From Bacteroides sp. Marseille-P3684 (GTDB lineage: Bacteria; Bacteroidota; Bacteroidia; Bacteroidales; Bacteroidaceae), in assembly GCF_900291465.1 (NCBI RefSeq), contig NZ_LT985808.1, forward strand, positions 2,606,184 to 2,670,183: 64,000 nucleotides of DNA, read 5' to 3'. Shown piece after piece: positions 43,633 to 52,257 of the stretch; position 1 is the stretch's first letter, and the number at the start of each line of letters is the position of its first letter. The notes beneath the pieces were generated by a model that did not search any database, was not told the origin of the DNA, and saw only the letters and a list, made by a program, of their open reading frames with translations. The position numbers and the translations under genes were made by a program.

Positions 43633-44595
43633 ATGAAAAACGTATTGATTATCGGTTCTACCGGTCAGATAGGCTCAGAGCTGACCATGAAGCTCAGGAG
43701 CATCTATACCAATGGTAATATCGTAGCCGGTTACATCCCGGGAGCTGAACCCAAAGGCGAGCTGAAGGAGAGCGGACCTTCTGCCCTTGTAGACATCACC
43801 AATCCCCAACAGATTGCCGATGCCGTCGAGAAATACCAGATTGACACTATTTACAACCTAGCCGCCCTGTTGTCTGCCGTGGCTGAAGCCAAGCCGCAAC
43901 TGGCATGGAAGATTGGCGTAGGTGGACTCTTCAACACGCTGGAAGTGGCACGCGAAAAGAGATGTGCCGTCTTTACTCCCAGCTCCATCGGTTCATTCGG
44001 TCCTGAAACTCCGAAAGACAAAACACCGCAAGACACCATCCGCAATCCACGGACCATGTATGGTGTGACTAAAGTTACAGGAGAGATGCTGAGCGACTAC
44101 TATTTCCGTCATTTCGGCGTAGACACCCGCTCGGTACGCTTCCCCGGTCTGATCTCTTACGTGACTCCCCCGGGAGGAGGCACTACAGACTATGCCGTAG
44201 ACATCTACTATGCGGCAGCCAAGGGTGAGAAATTCCTCTGCCCCATCGCCGCCGGCACTTTCATGGACATGATGTATATGCCCGACGCCCTGCGTGCCGC
44301 CATTGAAATCATGGAAGCCGACCCGTCCAAGTTCATCCACCGCAACTCTTTCAACATCGCGTCCATGAGCTTTGACCCGGAAATCATTTACCACAAAATC
44401 AAGGAATATCGTCCTGACTTCCAAATGGAATATCAGGTTGACCCGCTCCGTCAGAGCATTGCCGAGTCATGGCCGAACTCCCTCGACGACACTTGCGCCC
44501 GGGAGGAATGGGGTTGGAAACCCGAATATGACCTGGATGCCATGACCCGCGACATGCTGGACAAGCTCAGCGCCCGTTTTGGTAAGCAACAATAA
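43633..44595 (+). CDS. tdh: L-threonine 3-dehydrogenase, epimerase (SDR) type
   Basis: This 320-residue extended short-chain dehydrogenase oxidises L-threonine with NAD+ to 2-amino-3-ketobutyrate. The Rossmann GSTGQIGSEL lies at residues 8-17, and the catalytic Tyr-Lys pair is in MYGVTKVTGEM. Unlike E. coli Tdh (zinc-dependent MDR), this belongs to the UDP-galactose-4-epimerase-like Tdh group. The divergent kbl encodes the next step, which supports the assignment. Confidence 0.93.
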   Translation: MKNVLIIGSTGQIGSELTMKLRSIYTNGNIVAGYIPGAEPKGELKESGPSALVDITNPQQIADAVEKYQIDTIYNLAALLSAVAEAKPQLAWKIGVGGLFNTLEVAREKRCAVFTPSSIGSFGPETPKDKTPQDTIRNPRTMYGVTKVTGEMLSDYYFRHFGVDTRSVRFPGLISYVTPPGGGTTDYAVDIYYAAAKGEKFLCPIAAGTFMDMMYMPDALRAAIEIMEADPSKFIHRNSFNIASMSFDPEIIYHKIKEYRPDFQMEYQVDPLRQSIAESWPNSLDDTCAREEWGWKPEYDLDAMTRDMLDKLSARFGKQQ

Positions 44596-44630
44596 ACGGT
44601 AGCACAATACCTATTGCATCAAGCCGGAGA

Positions 44631-44669
44631 CGGATTTTATTCATTCAATCTTCTGATGAATAAAATCCG
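44631..44669. terminator. bidirectional terminator tdh / acyl-CoA synthetase
   Basis: A 14-bp stem CGGATTTTATTCAT / ATGAATAAAATCCG with an 11-nt loop extends outward through GAG/CTC. It lies between convergent genes, 35 bp past the tdh stop codon. Confidence 0.8.
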
Positions 44670-44756
44670 CCTCTTCTTTATGGCTGCATGGGACCACACC
44701 GGTCTTCAGCTTCCGTAAATCATGGAAAGGTACGGGACAGGCTCTTGAGAGAGTTG

Positions 44757-46415
44757 TCAGAGCCGTACATCCTGATAGAGGTAACGCTTGATGCTCTTCT
44801 TGGCGGTCTTCTCAAACTCCTCGGGCCATAACTTGATGCGCGAGATTTGAGCATAGCCGGGCAACTGGGCATTCAGTTCCTGACGGTTCTTCTCCATCAG
44901 CTCCTCAATTCGTGCCGGAGAACGGCTTGCCTCACCCAACTCCGACCAATCGGGATATACCAATGCCACCAGACGGTCGTGATTCAGGATGACAATGCTC
45001 TCCGAAACATAAAGCATATTGTTCAGCTTGGACTCTATCTCTTCCGGATAAATGTTCTGTCCCGAAGCTGTCAACAACATATTCTTGCACCGTCCCTTGA
45101 TGAACACATGACCTTCCTCGTCCATGATGGCCATATCGCCGGTATGGAGCCAACCGTCCTTGTCAATAATCTGATGAGTTGCCTCCTCATTCTTATAATA
45201 ACCCAGCATCACATTGGCTCCCCGACAGACAAGCTCACCGGGAACCGTATGCGGGGAAGGCGAATCAATCTTAAGCTCCATGCGCGGCACAACCTGACCA
45301 CAGGACATATACTTCAGATTCGTCCAAAAATTATGGCAGATGATCGGACCGCATTCCGTCATGCCGTATGCAATGGTATAGGGGAAGTCTATCAGGCGCA
45401 GGAAGGCTTCCACCTCGGCATTGAAGGGAGCACCCCCGATGATGATTTCAATGAAATTTCCACCGAACGTCTGCATCGCCTCCTCGCGTGCCTTCATCTT
45501 TATCTTGTCATTGATAATGGGCACCTTCAGCAGGAAACGTCCCAGCTTGGTATCGACACGCGGCAGGATATTCTTCTTGAAAATCTTCTCTACAACCAGC
45601 GGTACGCTCGAAATGACCCGGGGACGTATCTCTGCAAACGACTCAGCGATGACTTTCGGCGAAGGCATACGGGTCAGGAACCACAGATGGGCACCCTGAC
45701 AGACGCCGAACAAAAAGTCGAAGACCATACCGAACACATGTCCCAGGGGCAACATGGACACGATGCTGTCACCCGGACGGAGGGCAATCCGTTCCCGGCA
45801 AAGCATCACATTGGAGAGGATGCTGCGGTAAGGCAACATGACTCCCTTGGAGTAACCCGTCGTTCCCGAAGTATAGTTGATGATGGCAAGTTCCTCAGGC
45901 TCTTCCCGCCGATAGGCTACCTGCTCCGCACGGAAACTACAGGGGTAATGATGTCCGAAACGCTCGTTGCGATGTGCATGCGCTGCCGAAATCTGTTCCG
46001 AACGTGACACCAACAACGAAAAATCAGGCAAGGAGGCAATCGCTTCCAGTCCCGGCATGAATGCCTCGTTCAGGTTCTCCCACACCTGGTCGCCGACAAA
46101 GAGCAGGCGTGCTTCAGAGTGGTTGACGATATGATGTACGTTGTCCGGCTTGAACTCATGCAAAATGGGGACTGCCACCGCACCATAAGTGATTACTCCC
46201 AGGAAAGCGACCACCCAATGGGCACTGTTACGCCCGCAAATGGCAACCTTGTCACCCGGACGGATTCCTCCATCCTCCAATATAATATGCATCTTGGCTA
46301 TCTTACGTGCTACGTCCTTATAGCGTAATGTGGCCCCCTTGAAATCGGTGAGCGCATCCAATTCCCAATTCTTCTTAATGCTCTCTTCAATAAGTGCGAT
46401 AAAACTGTTGTCCAT
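44757..46415 (-). CDS. AMP-forming long-chain acyl-CoA synthetase
   Basis: This 552-residue ANL-superfamily enzyme activates fatty acids to acyl-CoA through an acyl-adenylate. ATP-binding motif I is IINYTSGTTGYSKGVMLP. The later motifs are AYGMTECGP and DGWLHTGDMAIMDEEGHVFIKGRCKN (C-terminal hinge and core). The closest match is the long-chain FadD type, but the chain length is uncertain. It is convergent with tdh, with the HAD gene divergent upstream. Confidence 0.92.
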   Translation of the reverse strand: MDNSFIALIEESIKKNWELDALTDFKGATLRYKDVARKIAKMHIILEDGGIRPGDKVAICGRNSAHWVVAFLGVITYGAVAVPILHEFKPDNVHHIVNHSEARLLFVGDQVWENLNEAFMPGLEAIASLPDFSLLVSRSEQISAAHAHRNERFGHHYPCSFRAEQVAYRREEPEELAIINYTSGTTGYSKGVMLPYRSILSNVMLCRERIALRPGDSIVSMLPLGHVFGMVFDFLFGVCQGAHLWFLTRMPSPKVIAESFAEIRPRVISSVPLVVEKIFKKNILPRVDTKLGRFLLKVPIINDKIKMKAREEAMQTFGGNFIEIIIGGAPFNAEVEAFLRLIDFPYTIAYGMTECGPIICHNFWTNLKYMSCGQVVPRMELKIDSPSPHTVPGELVCRGANVMLGYYKNEEATHQIIDKDGWLHTGDMAIMDEEGHVFIKGRCKNMLLTASGQNIYPEEIESKLNNMLYVSESIVILNHDRLVALVYPDWSELGEASRSPARIEELMEKNRQELNAQLPGYAQISRIKLWPEEFEKTAKKSIKRYLYQDVRL

Positions 46416-46596
46416 TGTCCTAAGCTTACTATTTAACGGTAAGAATGCGCATTTCTTACCAAAATGTGCACAAACATAGAAAAATAGTCGCGGAGTGAAG
46501 GATTAGTCAATAGAAGTTTACATTCTTTTAACAAGGAAGTCTTCGCCAATCCCCATGCTCTTTCGAACTTTGCACGCGGAAAAAGACTTGTTTTTT

Positions 46597-47247
46597 ATGG
46601 ATAATAATCAACCTATCGCTGCCCTTTTCGATTTGGACGGCGTCATTGTGGATACAGAATCGCAATATACCCTCTTCTGGCGCAGGCAGGGAGAAGCCTA
46701 CCGTCCGGACATGCCGCACTTTGAACAGCGCATCAAAGGCATGACCCTCACCCAAATCCTGGAGTTCTTTGCCGACCAGCCGGGCATCCCCGAGCGTATT
46801 CAGGAGGAGCTCAATCAGTTTGAAACCCGAATGGACTACACCTATATCCCGGGAGCAACAGATTTCATCCGTGCCCTGCGTATACAGAATATCCGCACGG
46901 CGGTGGTGACCAGTTCGAATACGAAAAAAATGGAGAATGTCTACCGCGCCCATCCGGAATTCACGTCCTTGTTTGACCGCATCTTTACCGCAGAAGATTT
47001 CCAACATTCCAAGCCCGACCCGGACTGTTACCTGCTCGGAGCCCGCGTGTTCGGCACTGTGCCTGAACGTTGCTTCGTTTTCGAAGACTCGTTCAACGGA
47101 CTGCTGGCAGGCAGACGTGCCGGAATGACCGTCATCGGCCTGTCTACCACCAATCCCGAAGCCGCCATCCGCGACCTGGCAGACGTGGTCATCCCCGACT
47201 TCACAGGCTTCAGCGTTGAAAAGATGCACGCACTCATACGGCAATGA
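46597..47247 (+). CDS. HAD-family sugar-phosphatase/phosphoglucomutase-like hydrolase
   Basis: This 216-residue HAD subfamily IA protein has FDLDGVIVDTE (about residues 10-20) as motif I with the nucleophilic Asp, VVTSSNTKK (motif II), and KPDPDCYLLGA and VFEDSFNGL for motifs III-IV. The helical cap resembles beta-phosphoglucomutase, but the phosphosugar is unknown. The start at 46597 is preferred over an in-frame ATG at 46555 because the family begins just before the DLDG motif. It precedes panB by 77 bp. Confidence 0.9.
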   Translation: MDNNQPIAALFDLDGVIVDTESQYTLFWRRQGEAYRPDMPHFEQRIKGMTLTQILEFFADQPGIPERIQEELNQFETRMDYTYIPGATDFIRALRIQNIRTAVVTSSNTKKMENVYRAHPEFTSLFDRIFTAEDFQHSKPDPDCYLLGARVFGTVPERCFVFEDSFNGLLAGRRAGMTVIGLSTTNPEAAIRDLADVVIPDFTGFSVEKMHALIRQ

Positions 47248-47258
47248 CACAAAAAGTA

Positions 47259-47266
47259 TAACTTTG
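47259..47266 (+). promoter_or_regulatory. -7 element before panB
   Basis: TAACTTTG matches TAnnTTTG, 58 bp before the panB start codon. No -33 TTTG at 19-21 nt. Confidence 0.45.
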
Positions 47267-47324
47267 CATCCGCTTTACAAGAAGCTCTTGCACATTTATC
47301 TAACAAAACGACTAAAAAAAAATC

Positions 47325-48146
47325 ATGTCAGGCTATATTTGCAATGATACGAAGAAAGTGACTACTCACCGGTTGCTGGAAATGAAAGAGAATGGTGAGA
47401 AAATCTCCATGTTGACTTCCTACGACTTCACTACCGCCTCCATCGTCGACGGGGCCGGTATGGATGTCATCCTCGTAGGCGATTCTGCCTCCAATGTCAT
47501 GGCAGGCAACGCCACAACCCTCCCCATCACCGTCGATGAAATGATTGTCTACGGACGTTCCGTGGTGCGGGGCACCCGGCGTGCACTCGTGGTCATCGAC
47601 ATGCCTTTCGGCTCTTACCAGGCTGCTCCTTACGACGGTGTGGCAACGGCCGTCCGCATGATGAAGGAAACCGGAGCCGATGCCCTTAAGCTGGAAGGCG
47701 GGGAAGAGTTCATCGATGTCATACGCAAGATAATCAATGCTGGAGTACCGGTCATGGGACACTTGGGACTCATGCCGCAATCCATCAACAAATACGGGAC
47801 GTACGGCGTACGTGCCAAAGAGGATGCCGAAGCCCAGAAGTTGCTCCACGATGCGCACCTGCTGGAAGAAGCCGGTTGCTTTGCACTCGTTCTGGAGAAG
47901 ATTCCGGCAACGCTGGCGGCACGTGTCACTGCCGAACTGCACATCCCGGTCATCGGTATCGGTGCCGGAAGCGATGTGGACGGTCAGGTGCTCGTGGTCA
48001 CCGACATGCTGGGCATGAACAACGGCTTCCATCCGAAATTCCTCCGGCGCTATGCCGACCTTCATACGGTCATGACAGATGCCGTCGGACAATACATCCG
48101 CGACGTGAAAGACGGAGATTTCCCTAACGAGAATGAACACTATTAA
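47325..48146 (+). CDS. panB: 3-methyl-2-oxobutanoate hydroxymethyltransferase
   Basis: First step of pantothenate (and hence CoA) synthesis: it adds a hydroxymethyl group from methylenetetrahydrofolate to 2-oxoisovalerate. The 273-residue TIM-barrel protein shows [26 protein letters not shown], GYxxA-type [11 protein letters not shown] and [15 protein letters not shown]. The neighbouring MFS gene begins before its stop codon (14-bp overlap with one candidate start), hinting at co-transcription. No pantothenate partner gene (panC) is visible here. Confidence 0.95.
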   Translation: MSGYICNDTKKVTTHRLLEMKENGEKISMLTSYDFTTASIVDGAGMDVILVGDSASNVMAGNATTLPITVDEMIVYGRSVVRGTRRALVVIDMPFGSYQAAPYDGVATAVRMMKETGADALKLEGGEEFIDVIRKIINAGVPVMGHLGLMPQSINKYGTYGVRAKEDAEAQKLLHDAHLLEEAGCFALVLEKIPATLAARVTAELHIPVIGIGAGSDVDGQVLVVTDMLGMNNGFHPKFLRRYADLHTVMTDAVGQYIRDVKDGDFPNENEHY

Positions 48147-49314
48147 GCACATGGAAACACCTGTGACCGGTTCGCAACGACCGCAGCGGACAAGACTCTG
48201 GACAAACAACATCTGGCTGATTTGCCTGTCGCACCTGCTCTTGTCCACCTCGCTCTATATGCTCATCCCGACCCTCCCCGTATGGCTGGTGGTGAGGTAT
48301 GGTGCCAATTCGTTTGAGATAGGCGGCATCCTCGCCCTTTCCGGCCTGGTCGCCTTCATGCTGGGCCCATTCTTCAACTACCTGGTTGACCGTTTCCCCC
48401 GGAAAAGCGTCTGCGCCTGGGGACTCCTGGGTGTAGCAGCCTGCTCCCTGGGTTTCTATTGGGTTCCCGTTTTGGGCTGGGTCGTCGCATTGCGTGTCGT
48501 ACAGGGCATGCTGCAAGGCGTGGCACTCATGGCGTCGGGCAGCACACTTGCCATCGACCTGACGACCTCTCCCCACCGCACGGATGTGAACAATGCATTT
48601 GCCTGGTTCGGACGCCTGGGACTGTCCGTCGGGCCGCTGATGGGCTTGCTCGTACAATACCTGTTCGGATTCCACAACGTCTTTATCGCTTCCTTCGTCA
48701 TCGGCATGTTAGCCTGCCTGTGCGTCCTTTGTCTGAAGGTTCCCTTCCGGGCTCCCTTGTGTCCCCCGAAGTTCTCCCTCGACCGCTTCTGGCTGCCCAA
48801 TGGATGGCTGATGTTCCTGCAGACCATCCCGGTCGCTGCCGTCACCGGCATATTGCTCGGGACCATCCACCGTTACGAGTTCTACGTCTTCATCATGGTC
48901 GGCTTCTGCCTGGCACTGCTCGCCCTGCATTTTGTGTTCCTCAATGCCGACATCCGCTCGGAAATCGTCAGTGGGAACATCCTGTGGGCTGCCGGACTGC
49001 TGCTCCTGATATTCCGCGAAGGGACTCCCGCCTTCTATGCCTCCTCCATTCTGATAGGCATGGGTATCGGACTGACCGTAGCCCGTCTGCTGGTGTTCTT
49101 CATCAAGCTGTCCCATCACTGTGAGCGCGGCTCTGCCAACACCTCGTACATGTTTGCCTGGGAACTGGGTATCGGACTGGGACTATTCCTGGGATACACG
49201 GTCTTCCCCGATCCTTTGGAAAGCTACTGGGTATGCCTGTGGATACTTGCCGGAGCACTCGTGTTCTACCTGCTGCTCACCCACCGCTGGTTCATGGCAC
49301 ACAAAGTGCGGTGA
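48133..49314 (+). CDS. MFS-type major-facilitator exporter
   Basis: This 393-residue protein has about 12 hydrophobic helices and an MFS signature region around the loop after helix 2 ([16 protein letters not shown]), typical of drug:H+ antiporters. Substrate unknown. Two starts are possible: 48133, overlapping panB by 14 bp, or ATG 48151, 4 bp after the panB stop. The second gives a tidier junction and cannot be excluded. Confidence 0.88.
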   Translation: MNTIKHMETPVTGSQRPQRTRLWTNNIWLICLSHLLLSTSLYMLIPTLPVWLVVRYGANSFEIGGILALSGLVAFMLGPFFNYLVDRFPRKSVCAWGLLGVAACSLGFYWVPVLGWVVALRVVQGMLQGVALMASGSTLAIDLTTSPHRTDVNNAFAWFGRLGLSVGPLMGLLVQYLFGFHNVFIASFVIGMLACLCVLCLKVPFRAPLCPPKFSLDRFWLPNGWLMFLQTIPVAAVTGILLGTIHRYEFYVFIMVGFCLALLALHFVFLNADIRSEIVSGNILWAAGLLLLIFREGTPAFYASSILIGMGIGLTVARLLVFFIKLSHHCERGSANTSYMFAWELGIGLGLFLGYTVFPDPLESYWVCLWILAGALVFYLLLTHRWFMAHKVR

Positions 49315-49342
49315 GGACGTCATGACATATTCACACCATTTG

Positions 49343-49374
49343 TTTGTCCCCTTCCACAAAATGCGTTAACTTTG
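49343..49374 (+). promoter_or_regulatory. promoter of ssb
   Basis: TTTG (49343-49346), exactly 20 nt, then TAACTTTG (49367-49374): both elements match the Bacteroidota consensus. It lies 28 bp before the ssb start codon. Confidence 0.85.
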
Positions 49375-49402
49375 GCGGACATACTTTAAATACCCTATAA
49401 AC

Positions 49403-49834
49403 ATGTCAGTAAATAAAGTCATATTGTTAGGAAACGTCGGGAAAGACCCGGAAGTGAGATACCTGGACGGTGGTGTCGCTGTAGCAACTTTTCCGCTTGC
49501 CACCACGGAACGGGGGTATACACTGCCCAACGGGACAAAAGTCCCGGACCGCACCGACTGGCACAACATCATCTTGTGGAGAGGATTGGCACAAGTGGCC
49601 GAGAAATATGTGCATAAAGGCGACAAGCTCTACATCGAAGGGAAACTCCGTCCCCGCACGTATGACGACCATAACGGAATCCGCCGCTCCGTCGTCGAGA
49701 TTTATGCCGACGTGATGGAGATGTGCTCCTCGCCGCGCCCTGCCGCTCCTGCCAACACGGCGACGGCGTCCGCTGAACCGAACACGGCAACGGCTTCGGA
49801 GGCTACTGACAGCAACGACGGCTTGCCCTTCTAA
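49403..49834 (+). CDS. ssb: single-stranded DNA-binding protein
   Basis: Coats single-stranded DNA during replication and repair. The 143-residue protein has an OB-fold (about 1-105: SVNKVILLGNVGKDPEVRYL, TDWHNIILWRGLAQVAEKYV, GDKLYIEGKLRPRTYDD). A short Ala/Thr/Ser-rich linker follows, then the acidic C-terminal tip ending DGLPF, used for protein partners. The upstream promoter is consensus. The downstream gldE lies 27 bp away. Confidence 0.96.
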   Translation: MSVNKVILLGNVGKDPEVRYLDGGVAVATFPLATTERGYTLPNGTKVPDRTDWHNIILWRGLAQVAEKYVHKGDKLYIEGKLRPRTYDDHNGIRRSVVEIYADVMEMCSSPRPAAPANTATASAEPNTATASEATDSNDGLPF

Positions 49835-49861
49835 CCCTATTGTTTCACTAATTCATCAGTT

Positions 49862-51220
49862 TTGGACTCAGATTCGTATTCGCGCTTTTGGACAGACATT
49901 GCCAACCAAGTGACAGTAACCATGCCCGATGTGGGGACGTGGTTCATCCTTCTGCTGACCCTGCTCCTGCTCATGGCTTCGGGCATGGTGTCAGCCTCTG
50001 AAACAGCCTTCTTCTCGCTCACACCGGGCGAACGCAACCGGATTGAACAGGGGGAATCAGCCGCCTACCGGCGCATCCACTCCCTGTTGAAGGATTCGGA
50101 ACGCCTGCCCGCCACCCTGCTCATTGCCGACAACTTCATCAACGTCGCCTTCATCATCCTGGGCAACCATGTGCTCATGCAGTCGCTCGATTACGGCGTG
50201 CCGGCCGCTCTCACCCTCTTCTTCAATACCCTTATCCTGGCGGTTCTGATTCTCCTGTTCGGGGAAATCATGCCCAAGACCTATGCCGCCCGGCATGCCT
50301 TGCCCGTCTGTCGTACGGCCTCCCCCTTCCTCACCTTCTTCCGACGCCTCTTCCGCCCCGTCTCCGGAGTGTTGATACGTGCCCATCGGACGGTCAACCA
50401 GGTAGTGGTCAAGGAGAACTACAACATCTCGGTCGATGAACTCTCGCAGGCACTGGAGCTGACGGACAAGAACGACATATCCGACGAACAAAGCATGCTG
50501 CAAGGCATCATCCGCTTTGGAGGAGAGACCGCCAAGGAAGTCATGACACCCCGTCCCGACATCGTCGGCCTGGACATACAGACTCCCTTCCCGGAAGTAA
50601 TCCGCTGCATCATCGACAATGCCTATTCGCGCATCCCCATCTACCAACGGTCACGCGACAACATCAAAGGCATCCTCTATATCAAGGACCTGCTGCCGCA
50701 CCTGGACAAGGGGAACACCTTCCGTTGGCAGTCACTGATACGTCCTCCTTACTTTGTTCCTGAAACCAAGATGCTCGACGACCTGCTGCGCGAGTTCCAG
50801 CAGAACAAGGTGCACATGGCCATCGTCGTCGACGAGTTCGGAGGAACATCGGGACTGGTCACCATGGAAGACATCATCGAGGAAATCGTGGGCGAAATCA
50901 ACGACGAATACGATGAAGACGAACGCACCTACATCAAGTTCAACGACTCGACCTACATCTTTGAAGGCAAGACGCTCCTGTCCGACTTCTACAAGATTGT
51001 CGGGACCGATGAAGACAGCTTTGAAGATGTGGTCGGAGAAGCCGATACCTTGGCCGGGCTTCTGCTGGAACTGAAGGGCGAGTTCCCCAAACGGCACGAG
51101 AAACTGACGTACCGCAACTTCACCTTCGAAATCCTGGAAATGGATGAACGGCGCATCCTGAAAGTAAAAGTCACCTTGTCCCCTCTTCCGGGTAAAGACG
51201 AGGAAACAGCTCATTCCTGA
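49862..51220 (+). CDS. gldE: CNNM/CorC-type transporter GldE (gliding motility-associated)
   Basis: This 452-residue CNNM-like protein begins with a DUF21 membrane domain (about 27-190, several hydrophobic helices), then two CBS domains (about 220-340) and a C-terminal CorC/HlyC-type domain (about 360-440). It matches GldE, named for gliding, but homologues occur in non-gliding Bacteroidota, where Mg2+/Co2+ transport or envelope support is more plausible. The order ssb-gldE-phosphopantetheinyl transferase is typical. The start at 49862 is TTG; an ATG at 49922 gives a 20-residue shorter protein with no loss of domain. Confidence 0.85.
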   Translation: MDSDSYSRFWTDIANQVTVTMPDVGTWFILLLTLLLLMASGMVSASETAFFSLTPGERNRIEQGESAAYRRIHSLLKDSERLPATLLIADNFINVAFIILGNHVLMQSLDYGVPAALTLFFNTLILAVLILLFGEIMPKTYAARHALPVCRTASPFLTFFRRLFRPVSGVLIRAHRTVNQVVVKENYNISVDELSQALELTDKNDISDEQSMLQGIIRFGGETAKEVMTPRPDIVGLDIQTPFPEVIRCIIDNAYSRIPIYQRSRDNIKGILYIKDLLPHLDKGNTFRWQSLIRPPYFVPETKMLDDLLREFQQNKVHMAIVVDEFGGTSGLVTMEDIIEEIVGEINDEYDEDERTYIKFNDSTYIFEGKTLLSDFYKIVGTDEDSFEDVVGEADTLAGLLLELKGEFPKRHEKLTYRNFTFEILEMDERRILKVKVTLSPLPGKDEETAHS

Positions 51221-51230
51221 TTCGCTCCCC

Positions 51231-51866
51231 ATGCCTCTCTATCGTTCAGCACCCCTGACTGACGACGGCGGATGGGCCGTCTGGAAGGTAACGGAAACGG
51301 AAGCGACACTACGCTCCCTGTTACCGGCGGAAGGAGCCTACCTGCAGGAACTGTCACTGTTTCAAGCTCACCCCAAGCGTAAGTTAGAGCGCCTCGCCGT
51401 CCGCACGTTGATGTTCAACTGCTGGAAGACAGAACACCCGGTGGCTTACACTCCCGACGGCAGACCTTATCTGACGGACGGCACTTACTCCATCAGCATC
51501 TCCCACACCGACGGCTACGTCGCGCTATGCTGGCATCCGCATCACGACGTGAGCATCGACATCGAACGCCTTTCTCCCAAAGCCCTCCGCCTGAGTACCA
51601 GATTCATGCATCCGGACGAACATGCCGAAGGCGACCCACTGACGGCAGCCGTACTACATTGGAGCAGCAAGGAGACTCTGTACAAGCTCCTTCGCCGGCA
51701 AGAAGACACAGACTTCCTCCACCACCTCCGTATCCATCCTTTCATCCTTGCTTCCCAAGGTCAGCTGACGGGAGAAGACCTTCGCGACAGCCGGGAGCGC
51801 TTTACCATTGATTACCTTTTGGACACAGACTTTGTACTGACACGAGCCATGCGCCAGCCATTCTAA
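51231..51866 (+). CDS. 4'-phosphopantetheinyl transferase (Sfp-like)
   Basis: Transfers the phosphopantetheine arm from CoA to carrier proteins. The 211-residue protein shows YSISISHTDGYVALC, DVSIDIERL (metal-binding Asp/Glu) and HWSSKETLYKLL, the three conserved Sfp/AcpS-type motifs. It starts 10 bp after the gldE stop codon, so it is probably co-transcribed with ssb and gldE. Array D starts 23 bp after its stop codon. Confidence 0.93.
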   Translation: MPLYRSAPLTDDGGWAVWKVTETEATLRSLLPAEGAYLQELSLFQAHPKRKLERLAVRTLMFNCWKTEHPVAYTPDGRPYLTDGTYSISISHTDGYVALCWHPHHDVSIDIERLSPKALRLSTRFMHPDEHAEGDPLTAAVLHWSSKETLYKLLRRQEDTDFLHHLRIHPFILASQGQLTGEDLRDSRERFTIDYLLDTDFVLTRAMRQPF

Positions 51867-52257
51867 CGAAACGAAGTCCAAGCTTTCAGTTCCACGCCGT
51901 GGGAATCGTAGTCCCACGCCGTGGGAATCACAGTTCCACGCCGTGGGAATCACAGTTCCACGCCGTGGAACTCACAGTCCCAAAGCCTGGAACTCACAGT
52001 CCCAAAGCCTGGAACTCGCAGTCCCAAAGCCTGGAACTCGCAGTCCCAGAATATGGACTTCCGATTGGGACTGCCATTTCAGGATACAGGCAGGAGGAAA
52101 CAACTGATTATGAATCACTTTTCAGCATCTGTAAACGAATCGGTCATTCACCGTCTGAAGTTCAGTCTCATATCAGGAAAAGACTTCAGGCAGTGAATGA
52201 CCGACAGGGAATACATGTGATAGCCGGATAAGAGGAACACCTCACCGGATGGTTACC
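51867..52257. other. 391-bp gap between convergent genes
   Basis: The gap contains array D (51890-52065) and ~190 bp of ordinary sequence (52066-52257) in which I see no gene, RNA motif or clear terminator. Both flanking genes end here, so array D may serve as or replace a terminator. Confidence 0.6.
51890..52065. repeat. 22-bp-period palindromic array D (8 units)
   Basis: Eight tandem 22-bp units start at 51890, 51912, 51934, 51956, 51978, 52000, 52022 and 52044. Units 1-4 carry a palindrome of the type TTCCACGCCGTGGAA (variants with TCCC or GGGA). Units 5-7 carry TCCCAAAGCCTGGAA, and units 6 and 7 are identical. The tails are ATCGTAG, ATCACAG, CTCACAG or CTCGCAG. Unit 8 is degenerate. The array lies between the 3' ends of convergent genes. 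Confidence 0.9.

Noticed and set aside
44847-46007. Long open frame (386 residues) opposite the acyl-CoA synthetase
   Set aside because: Antisense shadow of a gene with clear ANL-family motifs.
3537-52065. 22-bp arrays considered as CRISPR arrays
   Set aside because: The whole unit, including the palindrome, is only 22 bp; there are no ~30-bp unique spacers and no cas genes. The repeated part is the palindrome with a short, related spacer.
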